Assembly: GCA_007570785.1 (NCBI GenBank)
Contig: ML664152.1
Span: forward strand, 2,666,911-2,730,910
Reading direction: 5' to 3'
Length of the DNA: 64,000 nt
Source of the DNA: Antilocapra americana
Taxonomy: Eukaryota; Chordata; Mammalia; Artiodactyla; Antilocapridae
Shown here: one piece after another, positions 1-12,046 of the stretch
How the letters are laid out: each line of letters begins with the position of its first letter
Numbering within the stretch: the stretch's first letter is position 1
Position numbers and translations under genes: made by a program
Notes under the pieces: model-generated
The model's database searches: none
What the model was told of the DNA's origin: nothing
Seen by the model: the letters and a program-made list of their open reading frames with translations, nothing else

Positions 1-1724
1 GGCAAAGGGATTGTAGTGAGCCTGTGTCCTCAGAAAACACAGGTAAGACTCGCTCTTCACAGGTGGGAAGAGAATTGAATGATGAGGGGGTTTTTAAGTG
101 CTCAGCTAGGAGCCGACTTGCAGAAAAACAGAGGTAAGAGTGACTGATGAGCCCCCTGCTCCTACCCTTGTCCACCCGCCTCTTCTCTCCACTCATCACG
201 CCAGCACACAGTGGTCTGTAACTTCCATTTCCCTGATGACTAAGTCGCACATCTTTTCAGATGTTTATTATCATTAGACACTTGGGCATCTTTTGAGAGG
301 GGCCAGTTCAAGTCATACACAAATGATTTGCTTTAACTTTCAATACTGATGACTACTAGCTTATTGCAGGGGGTGGAGGGGTTGCTATATCTTTCCTGTC
401 TCTAAAAACTGGTAAGTTGTATACAGGTGACTGAAAGTCATTTCTTCTTGTAAACATTGAGTTAATCTTGTTGGGTGCTTGGTTATCAGCCTGATCTAGG
501 AATTGTCCAGTAGCTGAAATGCACAGAGTCTCTGACTGGCTGTTCTTCTTCCCGCTCCTGTTCCCAGCCCTCAGTGGCTACAGAACTTGAGGCCCCGTAC
601 CCAGAAAGAGGGAGACCAAACTGACTTCCATCTCTGACCTCCCCAGTTCTGCCCTTCTGGGAAAGGCCTGGCTGATGAGGTGCCCTTGGCTACTCTCCTC
701 CAGAGACCAAGCAGTGCTGACGACACATGGCTGCCGTGCACAGGGCAATGCGCTTCACTGATCAGAAGGCTCTTGGTGCCCCCACGGCCCTGCTGGACCC
801 CTTTAGGAAAGTCAACCAGCAATGCGTTAAGGCCCAACTGTGCCCTTTCAGTGTCACTGAGGCTAGGCCAGCAAACCTGGCTCTCCAAGGGAGGAACTGC
901 TGTGTCTGCCAATGGAGCCAGGTCCAGACGACTGGGGTGGGACCCTGTCTGGCTGGGATTGCTCCAGGGGACAGAACTAAACACGCGCGCACACAATCGC
1001 ACATGAGCACACATGCATGGCTAAAGCCTCAGGCACCTCCCTCTCTGGACTCACCGAGGCCCAGGGTCAGCAGGGTCAGTGGGAGAATCGTCCTCGGAGG
1101 TTTCTAACTTCAAGGTCTGAAAATGAAAGACACAACACAGCATGGTTAGGCAGAACTGGAAAAATACCCAGCAAACAAACTACATCCCGTTACCTTGAAA
1201 TCAAAAAAGTCTGCACGTTGTGGAGGCGGACGGTCATGAATGAACCCAACTTCCTGATGAACTGAACAGTCCGCTAACCGAGGCAAACACCAGGGACACA
1301 GCCTCGCGGGCCTTTCCAGTGCTGTTACCACCCTCTGCCTTCTAAGGAGGCCTGACAGATGGCCCATGAATGAACATACCAAGAGAGAAGCAGAGGGCAC
1401 ACCCCAGGAAGGGCTGCAAAGCAATTTCAACCTCCCTGGGGGGCTGGCAGGAGCAGCTGAAGGAAGGCTGCCTGCCGGCTAGGAAGAGGAGTAGAACAGC
1501 CTTCAGGTCTCTGACCTCTGAGCAATGAGGCTCCGGCTCCCAGGACAATGACCGTGCTGACCTCAGCAGCTCTCATCTCCCTCCAAACCCACGAATCTGA
1601 AGATGGGCTTGCCTCCAGGTCAGCCCAGCCCTCTTCCAGTATAGCTTAGCTTGTGATCAAGGAGGCCAAAACCAGGCCTACTGGCTAAGTTTAGCCCTTG
1701 TTTTGGCGTGTTTGTTTCAACTAC
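1..1724. other. Anonymous sequence, no gene seen
   Basis: No coding exon, RNA gene or confidently named repeat. The short open frames on both strands at 0.6-1.4 kb overlap each other and show no domain, so I treat them as chance. Confidence 0.6.
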
Positions 1725-2050
1725 AGGTAAGAGTCACCATTTAAATCATTTTGCCGTGTCCAGCTTGGTGGCATTGAGCACATTCACACCGCTGAGGTGC
1801 CGTCACCGCCGTCCATTCAGAGACATTATCTGTCTTCCCACACTGAACCTCTGCCCCATCACTCATGCACCCCCTTCCCCCTGCCCAGCCCCTGGCCCTG
1901 CCATCCTGCCTTCTGTCCCTGGGCCTCACTCCTCTGGGGACCTCCCATAAGTGGGTCACTCAGTGTTTGTCCTTTTGTGTTTGACTTATGTCATGGGGCA
2001 TCCTGTCCTCAAGGTTCATTCATGTCGTAGCATGTATCAAAATTTTGCTT
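1725..2050 (-). mobile_element. Old L1 3' UTR-type fossil
   Basis: The stretch reads like the reverse complement of the 3' region of old mammalian L1s: pyrimidine-rich blocks ending 'ccttttgtgtttgacttatgtc', then a 'cctcaaggttcattcatg' block. The same arrangement recurs at 54.3-54.95 kb. It is diverged and non-coding. Subfamily not assigned. Confidence 0.5.
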
Positions 2051-2051
2051 T

Positions 2052-2172
2052 ATGCTAAGTTGCTTCAGTCATGTCTGACTCTTTGTGGCCCCAAGAGTCA
2101 TGTCTGACTCTTTTGCAGCCCACCAGGCTCCTGTGTCCATCGAATTCTCCAGGCAAGAATACTGGAGTGGCA
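2052..2172 (-). mobile_element. Ruminant tRNA-derived SINE fragment with internal duplication
   Basis: Reverse complement of a Bov-tA/BovA2-type SINE, recognised by 'catgtctgactctttg' and 'ccaggcaagaatactgg'. The unit starting 'agtcatgtctgactctt' is repeated with a 29-bp period (2067-2095, then from 2096), so this copy carries a small tandem duplication. Confidence 0.8.
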
Positions 2173-2860
2173 TAGTTTTCTTTGGCTTGGGATTTATTGA
2201 TCTTGAAAATCAGTTTTCATGAAATTTGCAAAATTTTAGTCTTTTTTTTTTCAAATATTTTCCATCACATATCCTTTTCAATTTTCTATTTATTATCTCT
2301 CTTTATGGTTATACTGATGATGTTGCTTTTTTTCTGTCTCTTTCCTGTGTTTCATTTTAGAAAGTTTCTGGTGCTATGCTGATCTTGTGTCTGCAGCGTG
2401 TGACCCACTATGAACCCATCCAGTGTGGGGCTTTCCTCTCTAGAACACTTGGGTCTTTTTTTATACCATTCATTTTCTCCTCATCATGTGCATAGTTTCT
2501 CTGTGTCATTGAACACATGGGCCATATTTATAACAGACATTTTTAACATCCTTCCATCCTAATTCTACCATCTGGATAGCATGGATCCACCTGGATCTGT
2601 TTCTAATTGATTTTTCTCAACTTCTGGGTTACATTTTCACACCTGTTTGCATGACAAATAATTTCTGCCTGGTTCATGAACACTGTGATCATGGCATGTT
2701 GGGGGTTAAGTTTGTTGTCGTTCCTCAAATATTGTCAGGCCTCATTAGTGGATGTCATTAACTTACTCAAGAGTTGTTCAACTCTCTCCAGGCTTCCTTC
2801 AAGCTTTGTGTCTATGGGTCCTGAGCAGGCTCACATTTGGGGAGGAGACTACAGGCTTTG
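2173..2860. other. AT-rich stretch, probably an ancient interspersed repeat
   Basis: T-rich, with phrases such as 'gggccatatttataac' and 'catgacaaataatttctgcc' that resemble old mammalian repeat consensus sequences. I cannot name the family, and there is no coding signal. Confidence 0.3.
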
Positions 2861-4369
2861 AGGACCCTGCTCAATGCCCTCTGAACTGTGAGGTCTTTCC
2901 ACCTGGCTGCTGAGTATGCGACTTCACTCACAGCCCATGTGAACTGAGGAAGCAGTGATACCCACACCCTTCCAGGTCCCCTGACCTTGGGGACATCCCC
3001 CACGTGTGCAATGGTCAACACAGTCTAAGCGTGGGGTGGGGGTTGTGCTCAGCTCCCTAGAGCTCCTAATTCATGCACTCCCATCCTCTCCAGCATTTCC
3101 CCCACAGATTCCAGCCTCCCTGGAGTCGTGGTCGCCAGGCTCCGCCTCCACTGCCCTCCCTGTGCTCAGCTGGCAGCTGCAGGGGATGAGCTGAAGAGGG
3201 CACCCCTCCCGTGGGGTCACTGTCCAGTACTCCTGTGGTGCAGTGTTTGCGGTCACAACCTCACGTGCTTCTGTTTGGTTTGTCCTGCTGTTCAACATGG
3301 GATGTGAGATCTGGTCAGGGTCATGCCATCATGGCTAGAAGTGGATGTTGGGGTGCTGCATTTTCATTCCATTTCTCACTCTTCCAAGTGGGCACCACTG
3401 CACTTAGCTGAGAGGCTCTGATCCTATCGGAGGCAGAGGCTGCAGCTGTAGAGAACGGTAACGTCTCATGACGTCTGGAGAGTTAACCAGCGATTCTCCT
3501 GCACACAGGCGGATGGAGGGGTGGTCTAAGTGGGGTGACAGCACAGGCAGGAGGGTGCGGTCAGAACCAGTGACAGGTGGCAGGACCTTCCCACTCACTG
3601 TCCCTTCTTGAGAGCATCACTGGCACTCAGGTACTGGCCATACAGCCTCATCAGAGCTCTTTCTACTTTCTAGTACAAGCCCCTAGTCAAATGAGTTATT
3701 TGCATAGTCTTCTCACTTTCTTGATGGCATTCTTTGAAGCACAAAGATTTTTAATGTTGATGTTAAAAGCCAGAGGAAAAAAAATCAGATTACCTGCAAA
3801 GAAGAGATAGCCTGACAATGGTTTGTTAGCCAACAAAGGATGTCAGAGGCCAGCACACAATGTTGTACTGAAAGGACCCAACAGCCCATCTGGATTCTAC
3901 AACCAGCAAGCCCATCTCCAGAGCAGCAGGGAAACCCAGACAAAAGTGGGGAAAGCTTGCCACCTCAGAACCTAATGAAAGGAATTTCTAATGCATGTAC
4001 ACTTAAGCAGGAAGAAGTGAGCTTAGATGGAACGTCAGAGATGCAAAAAGAATAAAGAGCAATGAGACACGCAAGTACGTCTACAAATCTAAACAAGACT
4101 AATACTGAGGATACAGCAGCAAAGGCTAGTGGGTTAAAAAAGTTAAATATACAATAACACTCAGAAAGGGTAGTGGGGTGATCTCAGGTCTTTGGGTTCG
4201 CCCCAAGAGTAAAGGACAAGTTAGTTTTAGACATTTGATAAAAATGTTGCAATTTCTGGAAAACCATCAAAGGTGCAGAAAGAGTCTATAATTTCCTAGT
4301 GGTAGAGGTTAAAAAAAAAAAAAAAAGGACCAATAACCAACTCAAAAAAGAAAGGGGAAGGAAAGAAAA
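2861..4369. other. Anonymous sequence, no gene seen
   Basis: No convincing exon or named repeat. A 17-base A run lies near 4311-4327. The open frames (up to 77 codons) have no recognisable content. Confidence 0.5.
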
Positions 4370-4547
4370 AAGAAACATAGCACAGATAAAATAGTAAAAT
4401 ATAAGACGGCAGATTTAAACTCAAATCTATCTGTAATTACATTTACAAAGGCTTTGGTTAAAAAATTCTTAATTGTCAGAATTTTTAAAAAAAGAATATC
4501 AAACTTCAATTTAAAATACCATGTTAAAAAAAACCACTTTAATTATT

Positions 4548-4627
4548 TTGGGTTGGCCAGGAAGTTTGTTTGGGTTTTTCTGTATGATGTTACCCAAGAA
4601 CCCAAATTAACTTTCTGGTTGACCCAA
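4548..4627. mobile_element. Mariner-type MITE, palindromic, about 80 bp
   Basis: Begins 'ttgggttggccaggaagttt' and ends 'taactttctggttgacccaa', which is nearly its reverse complement. This matches the short mariner-derived palindromes common in ruminants. It is non-coding and lies within the L1 ORF2 fossil, so it moved in later. Confidence 0.75.
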
Positions 4628-4992
4628 CATATATATGTTTACAAGGTACATCTAAGACTTAAAAATAAAAAAGGTTTAAAAATAAAAGAACAGAAGGAGT
4701 ACACAAGGCAAACGCTCCCCAGAGGTTCAGCTACACAAACCTCAGACAAAGCCGACTTACAGGCAAGACACACTAGTGGAGACAGACGATTACTTCATAT
4801 GACAGACACATCATGCATGAAGAAGACATCACAATTTTAAACTGTGTCACTAACAACACAGCCCCAAACATATGAAACAAAAACTGATAGGAATGCAAGA
4901 ATTAGTAGGCAAATCCACAGTGATAACTGAAGATTCTAACAGACCCTCTCACTGCATTTGATAACATAGATAAATAAATGACTGAAGATATA

Positions 4993-5360
4993 AGAGTTGG
5001 CAAACATTTTCTGGAAAGGGTCAAAGAGTAAATATTTTAGATTTTTCAGGGCAAATGGTCTCTACTGAAGCTACTCAATCAAGCCATAGTGCAAAACAGC
5101 CACAGCAATACATAAACCAATGGGTGTGGATATGATCCCATAAGAATTTATCTCTAGGGACTGCCCTGTAAGTCCAGTAGTTGAGGCTCTGTGCTTCCAT
5201 TGCAGAGGCTGCAGGCTTGATTCCTGGTAATGAGGGAACCATGATCCCACATGCCATGTGGCATGACCAAAAAATAAAAGTTAAAAGAAAAAAAAGAATT
5301 TATTTCTAGAAATAGGTGGCAAGCCACATTAAGCCTATGGGCTATACTTTTGCCAAGTCC
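4993..5360 (+). mobile_element. hAT (Charlie-like) DNA transposon fragment split by a SINE
   Basis: Starts 'agttggcaaacattttctgg' and ends with its rough inverted complement 'ttttgccaag'. The inside holds 'gagtaaatattttag' and 'aataggtggcaagcc', typical of a common non-autonomous hAT family. A CHR SINE interrupts it at about 5158-5293. L1 ORF2 sequence flanks both sides. Confidence 0.6.
5158..5293 (+). mobile_element. CHR-type SINE inside the hAT fragment
   Basis: Head 'gggactgccctgtaagtcc', middle 'gatcccacatgccatgtggc', and an A-rich tail. Flanked by a 16-bp target-site duplication, 'aagaatttatctctag' (5142-5157) and 'aagaatttatttctag' (5294-5309), with one mismatch. Confidence 0.85.
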
Positions 5361-5607
5361 TAATATAGAAGGTTTAAACAATATGATTAATGAACCTACC
5401 AAAACTAATCTCAGCAACCGCAGAATATAGTCTTTTCAAAGATGCACAAAGCATTTCTAAAATGTGACCATAATGCTAGCCATAAAACAAGTCTTAACAA
5501 ATTTCAAAAGATAGGCATCAGAGTATTTTTTTTTTTTGACCAAAATTTACTGATGCAAAAGAAAAAGGCAACAAAAAAGACACTGGGAAAAATTCTCATA
5601 CACTTAG

Positions 5608-6115
5608 ACAGCCCATCAACAGACAAATGGATGATGGGATCTTAGCTACAAAAAGGAACAGAACTGTACAACTACAGAGATGTGGATGGACCTAGAGACT
5701 GTCAGTGAAGGAAGTCAGAAAGAGAAAAACATTGTATCATATCACTTTTGGAATTTAGAAAGATGATACTGAGGAACTTTTTTGCAAAGCAGAAACAGAG
5801 ATGCAGATGTAGAGAATGGTTGCATATGGATGTATGGATACCAAGGAGGGAAAGAGGGGCTGGGATAAACTGGGAGACTGGGGTTGACATACATACACTA
5901 TTGATATTATGTATAAAACAGGTAACTAATGAGAACCTACTGTTAAGCACTGGGAACTCTACTCAGTGCTCTGTGGTAACCTAAAAGGGAAGGAAACCCA
6001 AAAAAGGGGATATATGTATATTTATATGTTCAGTTTGCTGTACAGCAGAAAGTAATGCAACATTGTAAAACAACTGTACTCCAACAAAAGTTCATTTAAA
6101 AACAAGTTATTAACA
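5608..6115 (+). mobile_element. L1 3' end (ORF2 C-terminus plus 3' UTR), diverged
   Basis: 'cagcccatcaacagacaaatgg' and 'gatgtggatggacctagagactgtc' mark the end of L1 ORF2. They are followed by the 3' UTR phrases 'gctgtacagcagaaagtaatgcaac' and 'caactgtactccaac'. No usable frame remains. Confidence 0.75.
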
Positions 6116-6119
6116 ATAA

Positions 6120-6420
6120 AAAAAATCAATTAAGATACTATACTAGAAAAATCTGTTGAATGAAATAGTAGCAGAAACATGTCATTTCACAACTTTAGGC
6201 TGCAGCTAAAAGTTCTTAAAGGGATCAAAGGTTATACTTGAGTGGGGGGGCGGAATTTTCAGAAGGCTGAAAACAAATGACATAAAACATGTTAGAAAAA
6301 CAAAATAAATCAAGAGGAAAGAAGGAAATAATTTAGAAAGCAGAAATTAACAAAATAAAAAACACGCAGAAACCCACAGAAGTGGGTCTTTGAAAGATGA
6401 TCCTTTCAAAGACCCATGTT
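6120..6420 (+). mobile_element. Possible L1 ORF2 fossil
   Basis: A-rich sequence with 'gaaggaaataatttagaaagcagaaattaac', resembling an ORF2 block of old L1s. Highly diverged. Confidence 0.35.
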
Positions 6421-7439
6421 TGAAAGGATGAGTAAAATTGGCCATGTTTTGGCAAGAGAATCAGGACACAGTGAGAGATGGTGTGGGCAGCGTTGGGGGA
6501 GGGGTAGGCACACGCCGACACTGCGGGGTTTCTCCAGAGGGAATCAGGAGCAGCTTTGGAGCAACAGATGTGCAAACACAGCTAACGGGACAGATTCCCA
6601 GGAACAACTGACCACCAAATACTGAAGGAGCTACAGAAAACCCAAAGCGTGCTATAATCCTTTAAACCCCTAAAGCATTAGTCACAAGCCACCTGGGGAA
6701 CCCTGCACACCAGGGCCCCTGCCTGTGCCCTCACCTAGGGGGACCACCACCCTCGCAGAGGCCCGGCACCTCCAGGTTGGTCTGGTTGGAGCCTTCTCAA
6801 ATTGGCTTGTGTGAGAGACTGGCCACCACAAGCGGAAAAGACATTTAACTGAAAGTGTTTACTCGAGAACCAAGTGTGAACTCAGAGAGGTAACCTGAGT
6901 GCAGTGGAGACAGAGCGGGCTGTATGTGATCGTGGTGTCTGGACACTGGAAGCTCCTGCTTGGGTCTGAGCCCCACCCCATGGGGGCCCCTCTGCGGGGG
7001 TGCTGGGGGACACCGTCCAGACCCCAGTCCTGCTTCCACGCCCAGAACTGGGTCAGGACAAATCCCTGAAGACCAGAGCTCCCATTCCAACAAGGTCTCT
7101 CTGGGGCTGAAGGTTATGTTTGTGAAGGAAACACAGAACATCATTGTTAGCCAATTGTTAAGGGGTACAGGGGAGGTGGAGGAGGGACAAAAGAGTCAAA
7201 ATGTACAACAAGCAGCCGCTGCTGATCCCAGCCAGGCCAGCACTCAAGGTCAGCCCTGGATGCCCCGGCACTCAGCCCGGCCACAGGCATGCATGTCTGA
7301 CACACACACACACACACACACACAGAGCAATGAATGAAACCGCTGAGACAGGGAGATGATCCCTTCTGAGCTCACTAGAGTCCCTGAGAACAAAGTGGGA
7401 CAGGCCCAGTTCACCCAAAACCAGAAACTGAACCCATGG
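6421..7439. other. Anonymous sequence with a (CA)n tract
   Basis: No gene seen. A (CA)n microsatellite of about 12 units lies at 7300-7324. Open frames that run through it are artefacts of the repeat. Confidence 0.55.
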
Positions 7440-7590
7440 CATAGATAGCTCAGTTGGTAAAGAACCCGCGCTCAATGCAGGAGACCCTGGTTTGATTCCG
7501 GGTCAGGAAGATCTGCCACCGAAGGGATAGGCTACCCACTTCAGTATTCTTGAGCTTCCCTTATGGCTCAGAGACTGAACTCGTGGCATA
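7440..7590 (+). mobile_element. Ruminant tRNA-derived SINE (Bov-tA type)
   Basis: Contains a tRNA-like A box, 'tagctcagttggtaaag', and a B box, 'ggtttgattccgggtc', then 'ctacccacttcagtattcttg'. A second SINE head ('cttcccttatggctcag') begins near 7554, so the copy is composite. Confidence 0.8.
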
Positions 7591-8440
7591 AACAGTTGGG
7601 GGTCCCTGCAAAGCCCCTGCTTGGTCTTCTCCCCAAGACTCACAAACACAGCTTCGCACCCTCAGGAGCAGCCTTGGAGCTGCACAAGGACAGATGGACC
7701 AGGGCCCTGCCTGCTCTGGGTGCACAGCCGCCAGCACCTCTGATGCCCTTGGGGGTGCTTTAGAGGGAAACACATCTCCTTGCAATGTGCTGAGCCATGA
7801 AACGATCCAGCACCAGGGTGAGGGGGATTGTCAAGCTGGCATGGAAGCCAGCACTCCTGAGATGACAGACAGGCACGTGGGCTGGCCACAGACTGGTGGG
7901 CAGCGGCCTCTCCCATGTTCCAGAAAAGGGCCGAGCACAGCAGGACGTGGCTTCTGCAGAAACAAAACCCACCAGCCTCTTGCTTGGCACCTGAGAGGCA
8001 GAGGGAAGAAGTGTCAGGTGAGAGGTGGTTGGGACCATTGTCCGCCACCCAAGGACGTGTGCGCCAGTTTGGGGATGAGCTGGCATGGAGCTCAGCTGTG
8101 CCCATCTCTGTCCTCCCTGCACAGCTCACGGCCCTGGGTCTCTTGTCCACATGCGGTCATCCCCGGCAGCCCTGCTGGGACTCACCATCACCTCCTCATG
8201 GGGCATCGCTGCTCTGACACACATGTGGTGCCTCACGTGTGACACCACTTAACAAACTATCTTCACACGTGATATTTTCTAACCCTCATGAGCCCCCGGG
8301 GGAGCAATGAGGAGCAGAGGGCCACTCCTGAGAAGTGTGAAGTCACCAGCTGAGGCCACTTAAGCCTATGGCCCATCCCACACCTCCACAGGGAAAATCA
8401 GTCCACCTGCATCAATTTGCATTGTGTGTGCATGTGTTTG
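7591..8440. other. Anonymous sequence, no gene seen
   Basis: GC-moderate DNA. Several overlapping frames on both strands (to 182 codons) carry no recognisable domain and cancel each other as evidence. Confidence 0.5.
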
Positions 8441-8443
8441 TGT

Positions 8444-8648
8444 GTGTTAGCTGCTCAGTCGTGTCCAACTCTTTGTGACCCCATGAACTGTTCCCACCAG
8501 GCTCTTCTGCCCATGGAATTCTCCAGGCAAGAATACTAGAGTAGGTTGCTATTCCCTTCTCCAGGGGATCTTCCTGACCCAGGGACTTAACCTGGGTCTC
8601 CTGCAGTGCAGGCAGATTCTGTACTGACTGAGCCCTATGGGAAGCCCC
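8444..8648 (-). mobile_element. Ruminant tRNA-derived SINE (Bov-tA/BovA2 group)
   Basis: Reverse complement of the SINE: 'gctgctcagtcgtgtccaac', 'ccaggcaagaatactag', 'ttctccaggggatcttcc', ending with the complement of the 'gggcttccc' head. Confidence 0.88.
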
Positions 8649-10562
8649 AACTTGCACTGTCGACATTAACAAACAGGGGACAGTGTGGGTTATGATGCTA
8701 CCAAGGTTCACAGGAGAGCAGGGACAAAGCCTCTGCTTGTTGGATTTCAAAACCAGAAATAAAGTGGAAACAAAAGACTATCAGGCACCCATAATGGTGT
8801 TATTCTCTCCATCATTACTGGTATGAGTGGAGACAGGCATGGTCTCTTCATGGGAAGTCTGCCATGTGGGTCTGCAGTGTCAGGACAGGCAGGACGCACT
8901 CAGCGAGCCACCCAGGGGAGCATGGTGCCCACAGGACTCACCACAGGGAACAGAAAAAGCTCCAGGGCTGGCTGTTGACCTCACTGTCCACACCACGGAG
9001 TCAAGTGCAGCCCCGTGGTCTCTACCCAGGGACGGGGCAGGCAGATGGTAAAGGTCAGCAGAGGGACGTGAAGTGAGGAAAGCAGCCCATAAAGACAGTC
9101 TGCCTGGTGTGGTATGTGTGCTTGTGTGTGTGTGTGCACATGTGTGAGCATCTGAGTGCATGCGTGTGCATCCCAGCTGGCAGGCGGGCTGGGGAAGGTG
9201 CTCCAGCAAACTGACAGCTGGAGGATGAATGTGAATCCACCAGGCAAAGGTCCATGGCACAGCCTCAGAGGAGAAGTCGAGACCGGGTGTGGGGGGGACA
9301 GCGAGGACCAAGCGGAGGAGATGGCATCCTCTGAGCATCACCACCATCAGGAAGGGCTGGAGTGGGCAAGGACAGGAACAGAACTGGGGTCACTGAGACA
9401 GAACCTCAACGGCCACAGGGAAGGAATCTGATGGGAGCAGGACTGGAGGTGGTCTTGGGTGAGGCAGGGGGTGATGAGAAACAGGGAGGAGGGGTTGTGG
9501 GTGGGGCCAAGCCTGGCCTGGACACATCACCCCAGGAGGCATGTTCACAGGTATGGGAGGAACGGAGTGCCTGGTCCGGGGACGCACAGGCTGCAGGGGA
9601 CCCTGCGGCCTGTGGGCCCAGGGTTTAGGAAGCAGAGCCAAGAGGACAGTGAGCTGGGGTCATGGCCTCGCAGGTAATTAAAACACAAGGGGGTCTGGAG
9701 GCCCACAGTGGACATGAACTCGGGCAGACCCTGCCCCACCAAGACAACAACATTCCAAGTGCCTGACGGTCTTTCCATTCACGTTTAATTTCTATTAATA
9801 GCTTTGAAATCTGACATGTAAGATGTACTAACCCCCTTTAAAAAATCATGCTCTTTCACCTTTACTGGTATATACCATGCACTGCAGACATAGGGCAGTT
9901 TTCAGCTACCAAAAATGTTGTCTGGATGGTCTGCCTGTTTTAAAAAAGACAGACACCACCTCTGTCGCATGGGCAACCGAGAAGTCAATGGGAAGTTAAG
10001 TTCATTGAGGACAAAATCAGAGTTAACGTTTTGCAACTGTGTCCCAAACTGAACAAAATGCTTAATGGAGATGTGCAGGGAGGGAGGGCCTCCGGCTTTC
10101 TGCATCCTGGACACTGCTCTTGTCCCTGACGAGGCAGTCCTAGGCCAGGACAAAACTCCCCCCAGGTTAGCTGAGTCACTCAGGTCTACTCGCACCATAG
10201 CACTCCTTAACTTCCACAATCGCTTTATTCACCAGGGTTTGTGTAGGTTCACCTTGGCAATCTCTTCAAGCTCTGAGTTCTGTTTGGGGGATCAAGTTCC
10301 TTCTTTGTCAATGACACCTTCAGAAGTCCCCTCTTATGAGTCCAGGAAATAAACCTATAGTGGTTTATTTCCAGATGAGCCCCACTCCCGGGCTCCTGGG
10401 AGAAGCAAACTCTCCTAAACACAAGATCACAGCCCAGGGTACAAACCACATGAGAAGTGGGCTTCAGGGAGTGAGAGGCAGCATAGCAAATGCTCAAGAA
10501 ATTTAGACTTCGGTATTATTTTGGGTGTTTTTATTATGGCGGCATTATTCTTTGCAGTATAT
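8649..10562. other. Anonymous sequence with a degenerate (TG)n tract
   Basis: No gene seen. A broken (TG)n tract lies at about 9105-9170. Overlapping open frames at 8.8-9.7 kb on both strands (to 155 codons) show no domain. Confidence 0.5.
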
Positions 10563-10572
10563 AAAATAAGTA

Positions 10573-10762
10573 GGGCTTCCCAGATGGCACTAGTTGAAAA
10601 GAACCTGCCTGCAATGCAGGAGACCTGGGTTTGATCCCTGGGTTGGGAAGATTCCCTGAAGGAGGAAATAGCAACCCATTCCAGTATTCTTGCCTGGGAA
10701 ATCCCATGGACAGAGAAGCCTGGTGGGCCCGCAAAGAGTTGGATGAAACTGAGCACACATAC
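10573..10762 (+). mobile_element. Ruminant tRNA-derived SINE with target-site duplication
   Basis: Head 'gggcttcccagatggcac', B box 'gggtttgatccctgg', body 'ccattccagtattcttgcc'. Flanked by a perfect 10-bp duplication, 'aaaataagta', at 10563-10572 and 10763-10772. Confidence 0.92.
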
Positions 10763-10883
10763 AAAATAAGTATGCTTAGAGATAAAAGAAGAACTTGGAA
10801 TAAGTGCAAAGCAAAGAACACCAAGCAGGAGAAGAGGCAGGTTTGGAAAGAACTACCGAGGGCATTTAAGAATGAGAAATAGG

Positions 10884-11060
10884 GACTTCCCCGGCGGTCC
10901 GGTGGTTAACACACTGTGCTCCCAATGCAGGGGGCCCAGATTCGACCCCTAGCCGGGGAACTAGCTCCCACTTGCTACAACTAAAGACCGCACACACCAC
11001 AGCTAAGGCCTGGTGAGACCAAATAAATCAGTGAATAAAAATAAAATATTTTTTAAAAAG
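10884..11060 (+). mobile_element. CHR-type SINE with target-site duplication
   Basis: Head 'gacttccccggcggtcc', body 'gggcccagattcgacccc', A-rich tail with 'aaataaat'. Flanked by 'gaatgagaaatagg' (10870-10883) and 'gaatgaaaaatagg' (11061-11074), 14 bp with one mismatch. Confidence 0.88.
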
Positions 11061-11074
11061 GAATGAAAAATAGG

Positions 11075-11636
11075 ATCGCTGAAATGAAGAGTTTAATGTG
11101 CAGGTTAAGTAGCAGATTAGACAGAGATGAGGATGCAGCTGGAAAACTAGAGGGGAAAGTGGAAGAATTCAACCAGAACACAGGGATAAAAAAAAAAAAA
11201 AAGACTAAAATACAAACATAAGCAAGAGTATGGACTTGGAAAATGGTGTGAGAAAGTCAAGTATAAGGTAAATTGAAGCAAAAGTCAACAGAAGAATGGC
11301 TGAAATTTTCCCAGAATTCCCAGAGACACAAAACTTTATCCTCAGGATGCACATTGACTCCAGAGCAAGATAAATAAGAAGAAACCCACTCTAGAGATGC
11401 CACAGAGAGCACTGGATGTAAAGGGACCACCAACACAGTGGGGAGGGAGCTCATCATGCAGGTGGGCAGAGGGGCCACCAGCCAACCCCTGGGGGCAGGA
11501 GGAGGTGACGTGTGTAATCCACGTCGGTGCCCGCTGCCCACAGCCTTCTGAGCTGAAATCAGTAATAAATGTGTAACCTAAAATCCCCATGCACTTAGAA
11601 AATAAAAGTACTTTCCATTTCGTTCATTGGTCACAG
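11075..11636. other. Anonymous sequence, no gene seen
   Basis: A-rich start with a 14-base A run near 11189, then unremarkable sequence. No exon or clear repeat recognised. Confidence 0.5.
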
Positions 11637-11652
11637 AAGAGTAATGACAGAT

Positions 11653-11823
11653 GCTCAGGGCTGGTGCACCGGGATGACCCAGAGAGATGGAATCGGGAGG
11701 GAGGTGGGAGGGAGGTTCTGGAAGGGGAACACATGTATACCCATGGCGGATTCATGTCAATGTATGGCAAAACCAACACGATAATGTAAAGAAAAACAAC
11801 AACAACAACAATTTAAAAAAAAA
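11653..11823 (+). mobile_element. 5'-truncated ruminant L1 3' end with target-site duplication
   Basis: Only the last 170 bp or so of an L1 3' UTR: 'ggaacacatgtatacccatgg', 'atgtatggcaaaaccaac', then an (AAC)n and poly(A) tail. Flanked by a 16-bp duplication with one mismatch, 'aagagtaatgacagat' (11637-11652) and 'aagagtaatgtcagat' (11824-11839). A typical dead-on-arrival insertion. Confidence 0.85.
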
Positions 11824-11853
11824 AAGAGTAATGTCAGATATGTAAATGCTCAA

Positions 11854-12015
11854 AAAAGAAGAGGGTGGCAGAGGATGAGATGGTTGATAGCATTACCAAT
11901 TCAATGGACATGAACTTGGGCAAACTCCAGGAGATAGTGAGGAATAGGGAGGCCTTGCATGCTGCAGTCCATGGGGTCACAAAGGATCAGACATGACTTA
12001 GCAACTGAACAACAA
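11854..12015 (+). mobile_element. BovB 3' end with target-site duplication
   Basis: Carries the BovB C-terminal and 3' phrases 'gcagaggatgagatgg', 'caattcaatggacatgaac' and 'cagtccatggggtcacaaag'. Bounded by a perfect 10-bp duplication, 'aaatgctcaa', at 11844-11853 and 12016-12025. Confidence 0.85.
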
Positions 12016-12046
12016 AAATGCTCAAGAACTGAACAATGATACTAAA

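Larger units (their letters stand above)
4370..5545 (+). mobile_element. Old L1 ORF2 5' (endonuclease-region) fossil, interrupted three times
   Basis: Diverged L1 ORF2 sequence in order: the ORF2-start region near 4400-4450, the 'ggcaagacacactag...gaagacatcacaattttaaa' block at 4757-4846, the 'gccccaaacatatgaaac' block near 4861, and the 'cataaaacaagtcttaacaaatttcaaaag' region near 5480-5510. Frames are broken. A mariner MITE (4548-4627), a hAT fragment (about 4993-5360) and, inside that, a CHR SINE split it. The L1 reads on after each, so it is the oldest layer here. Confidence 0.65.
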
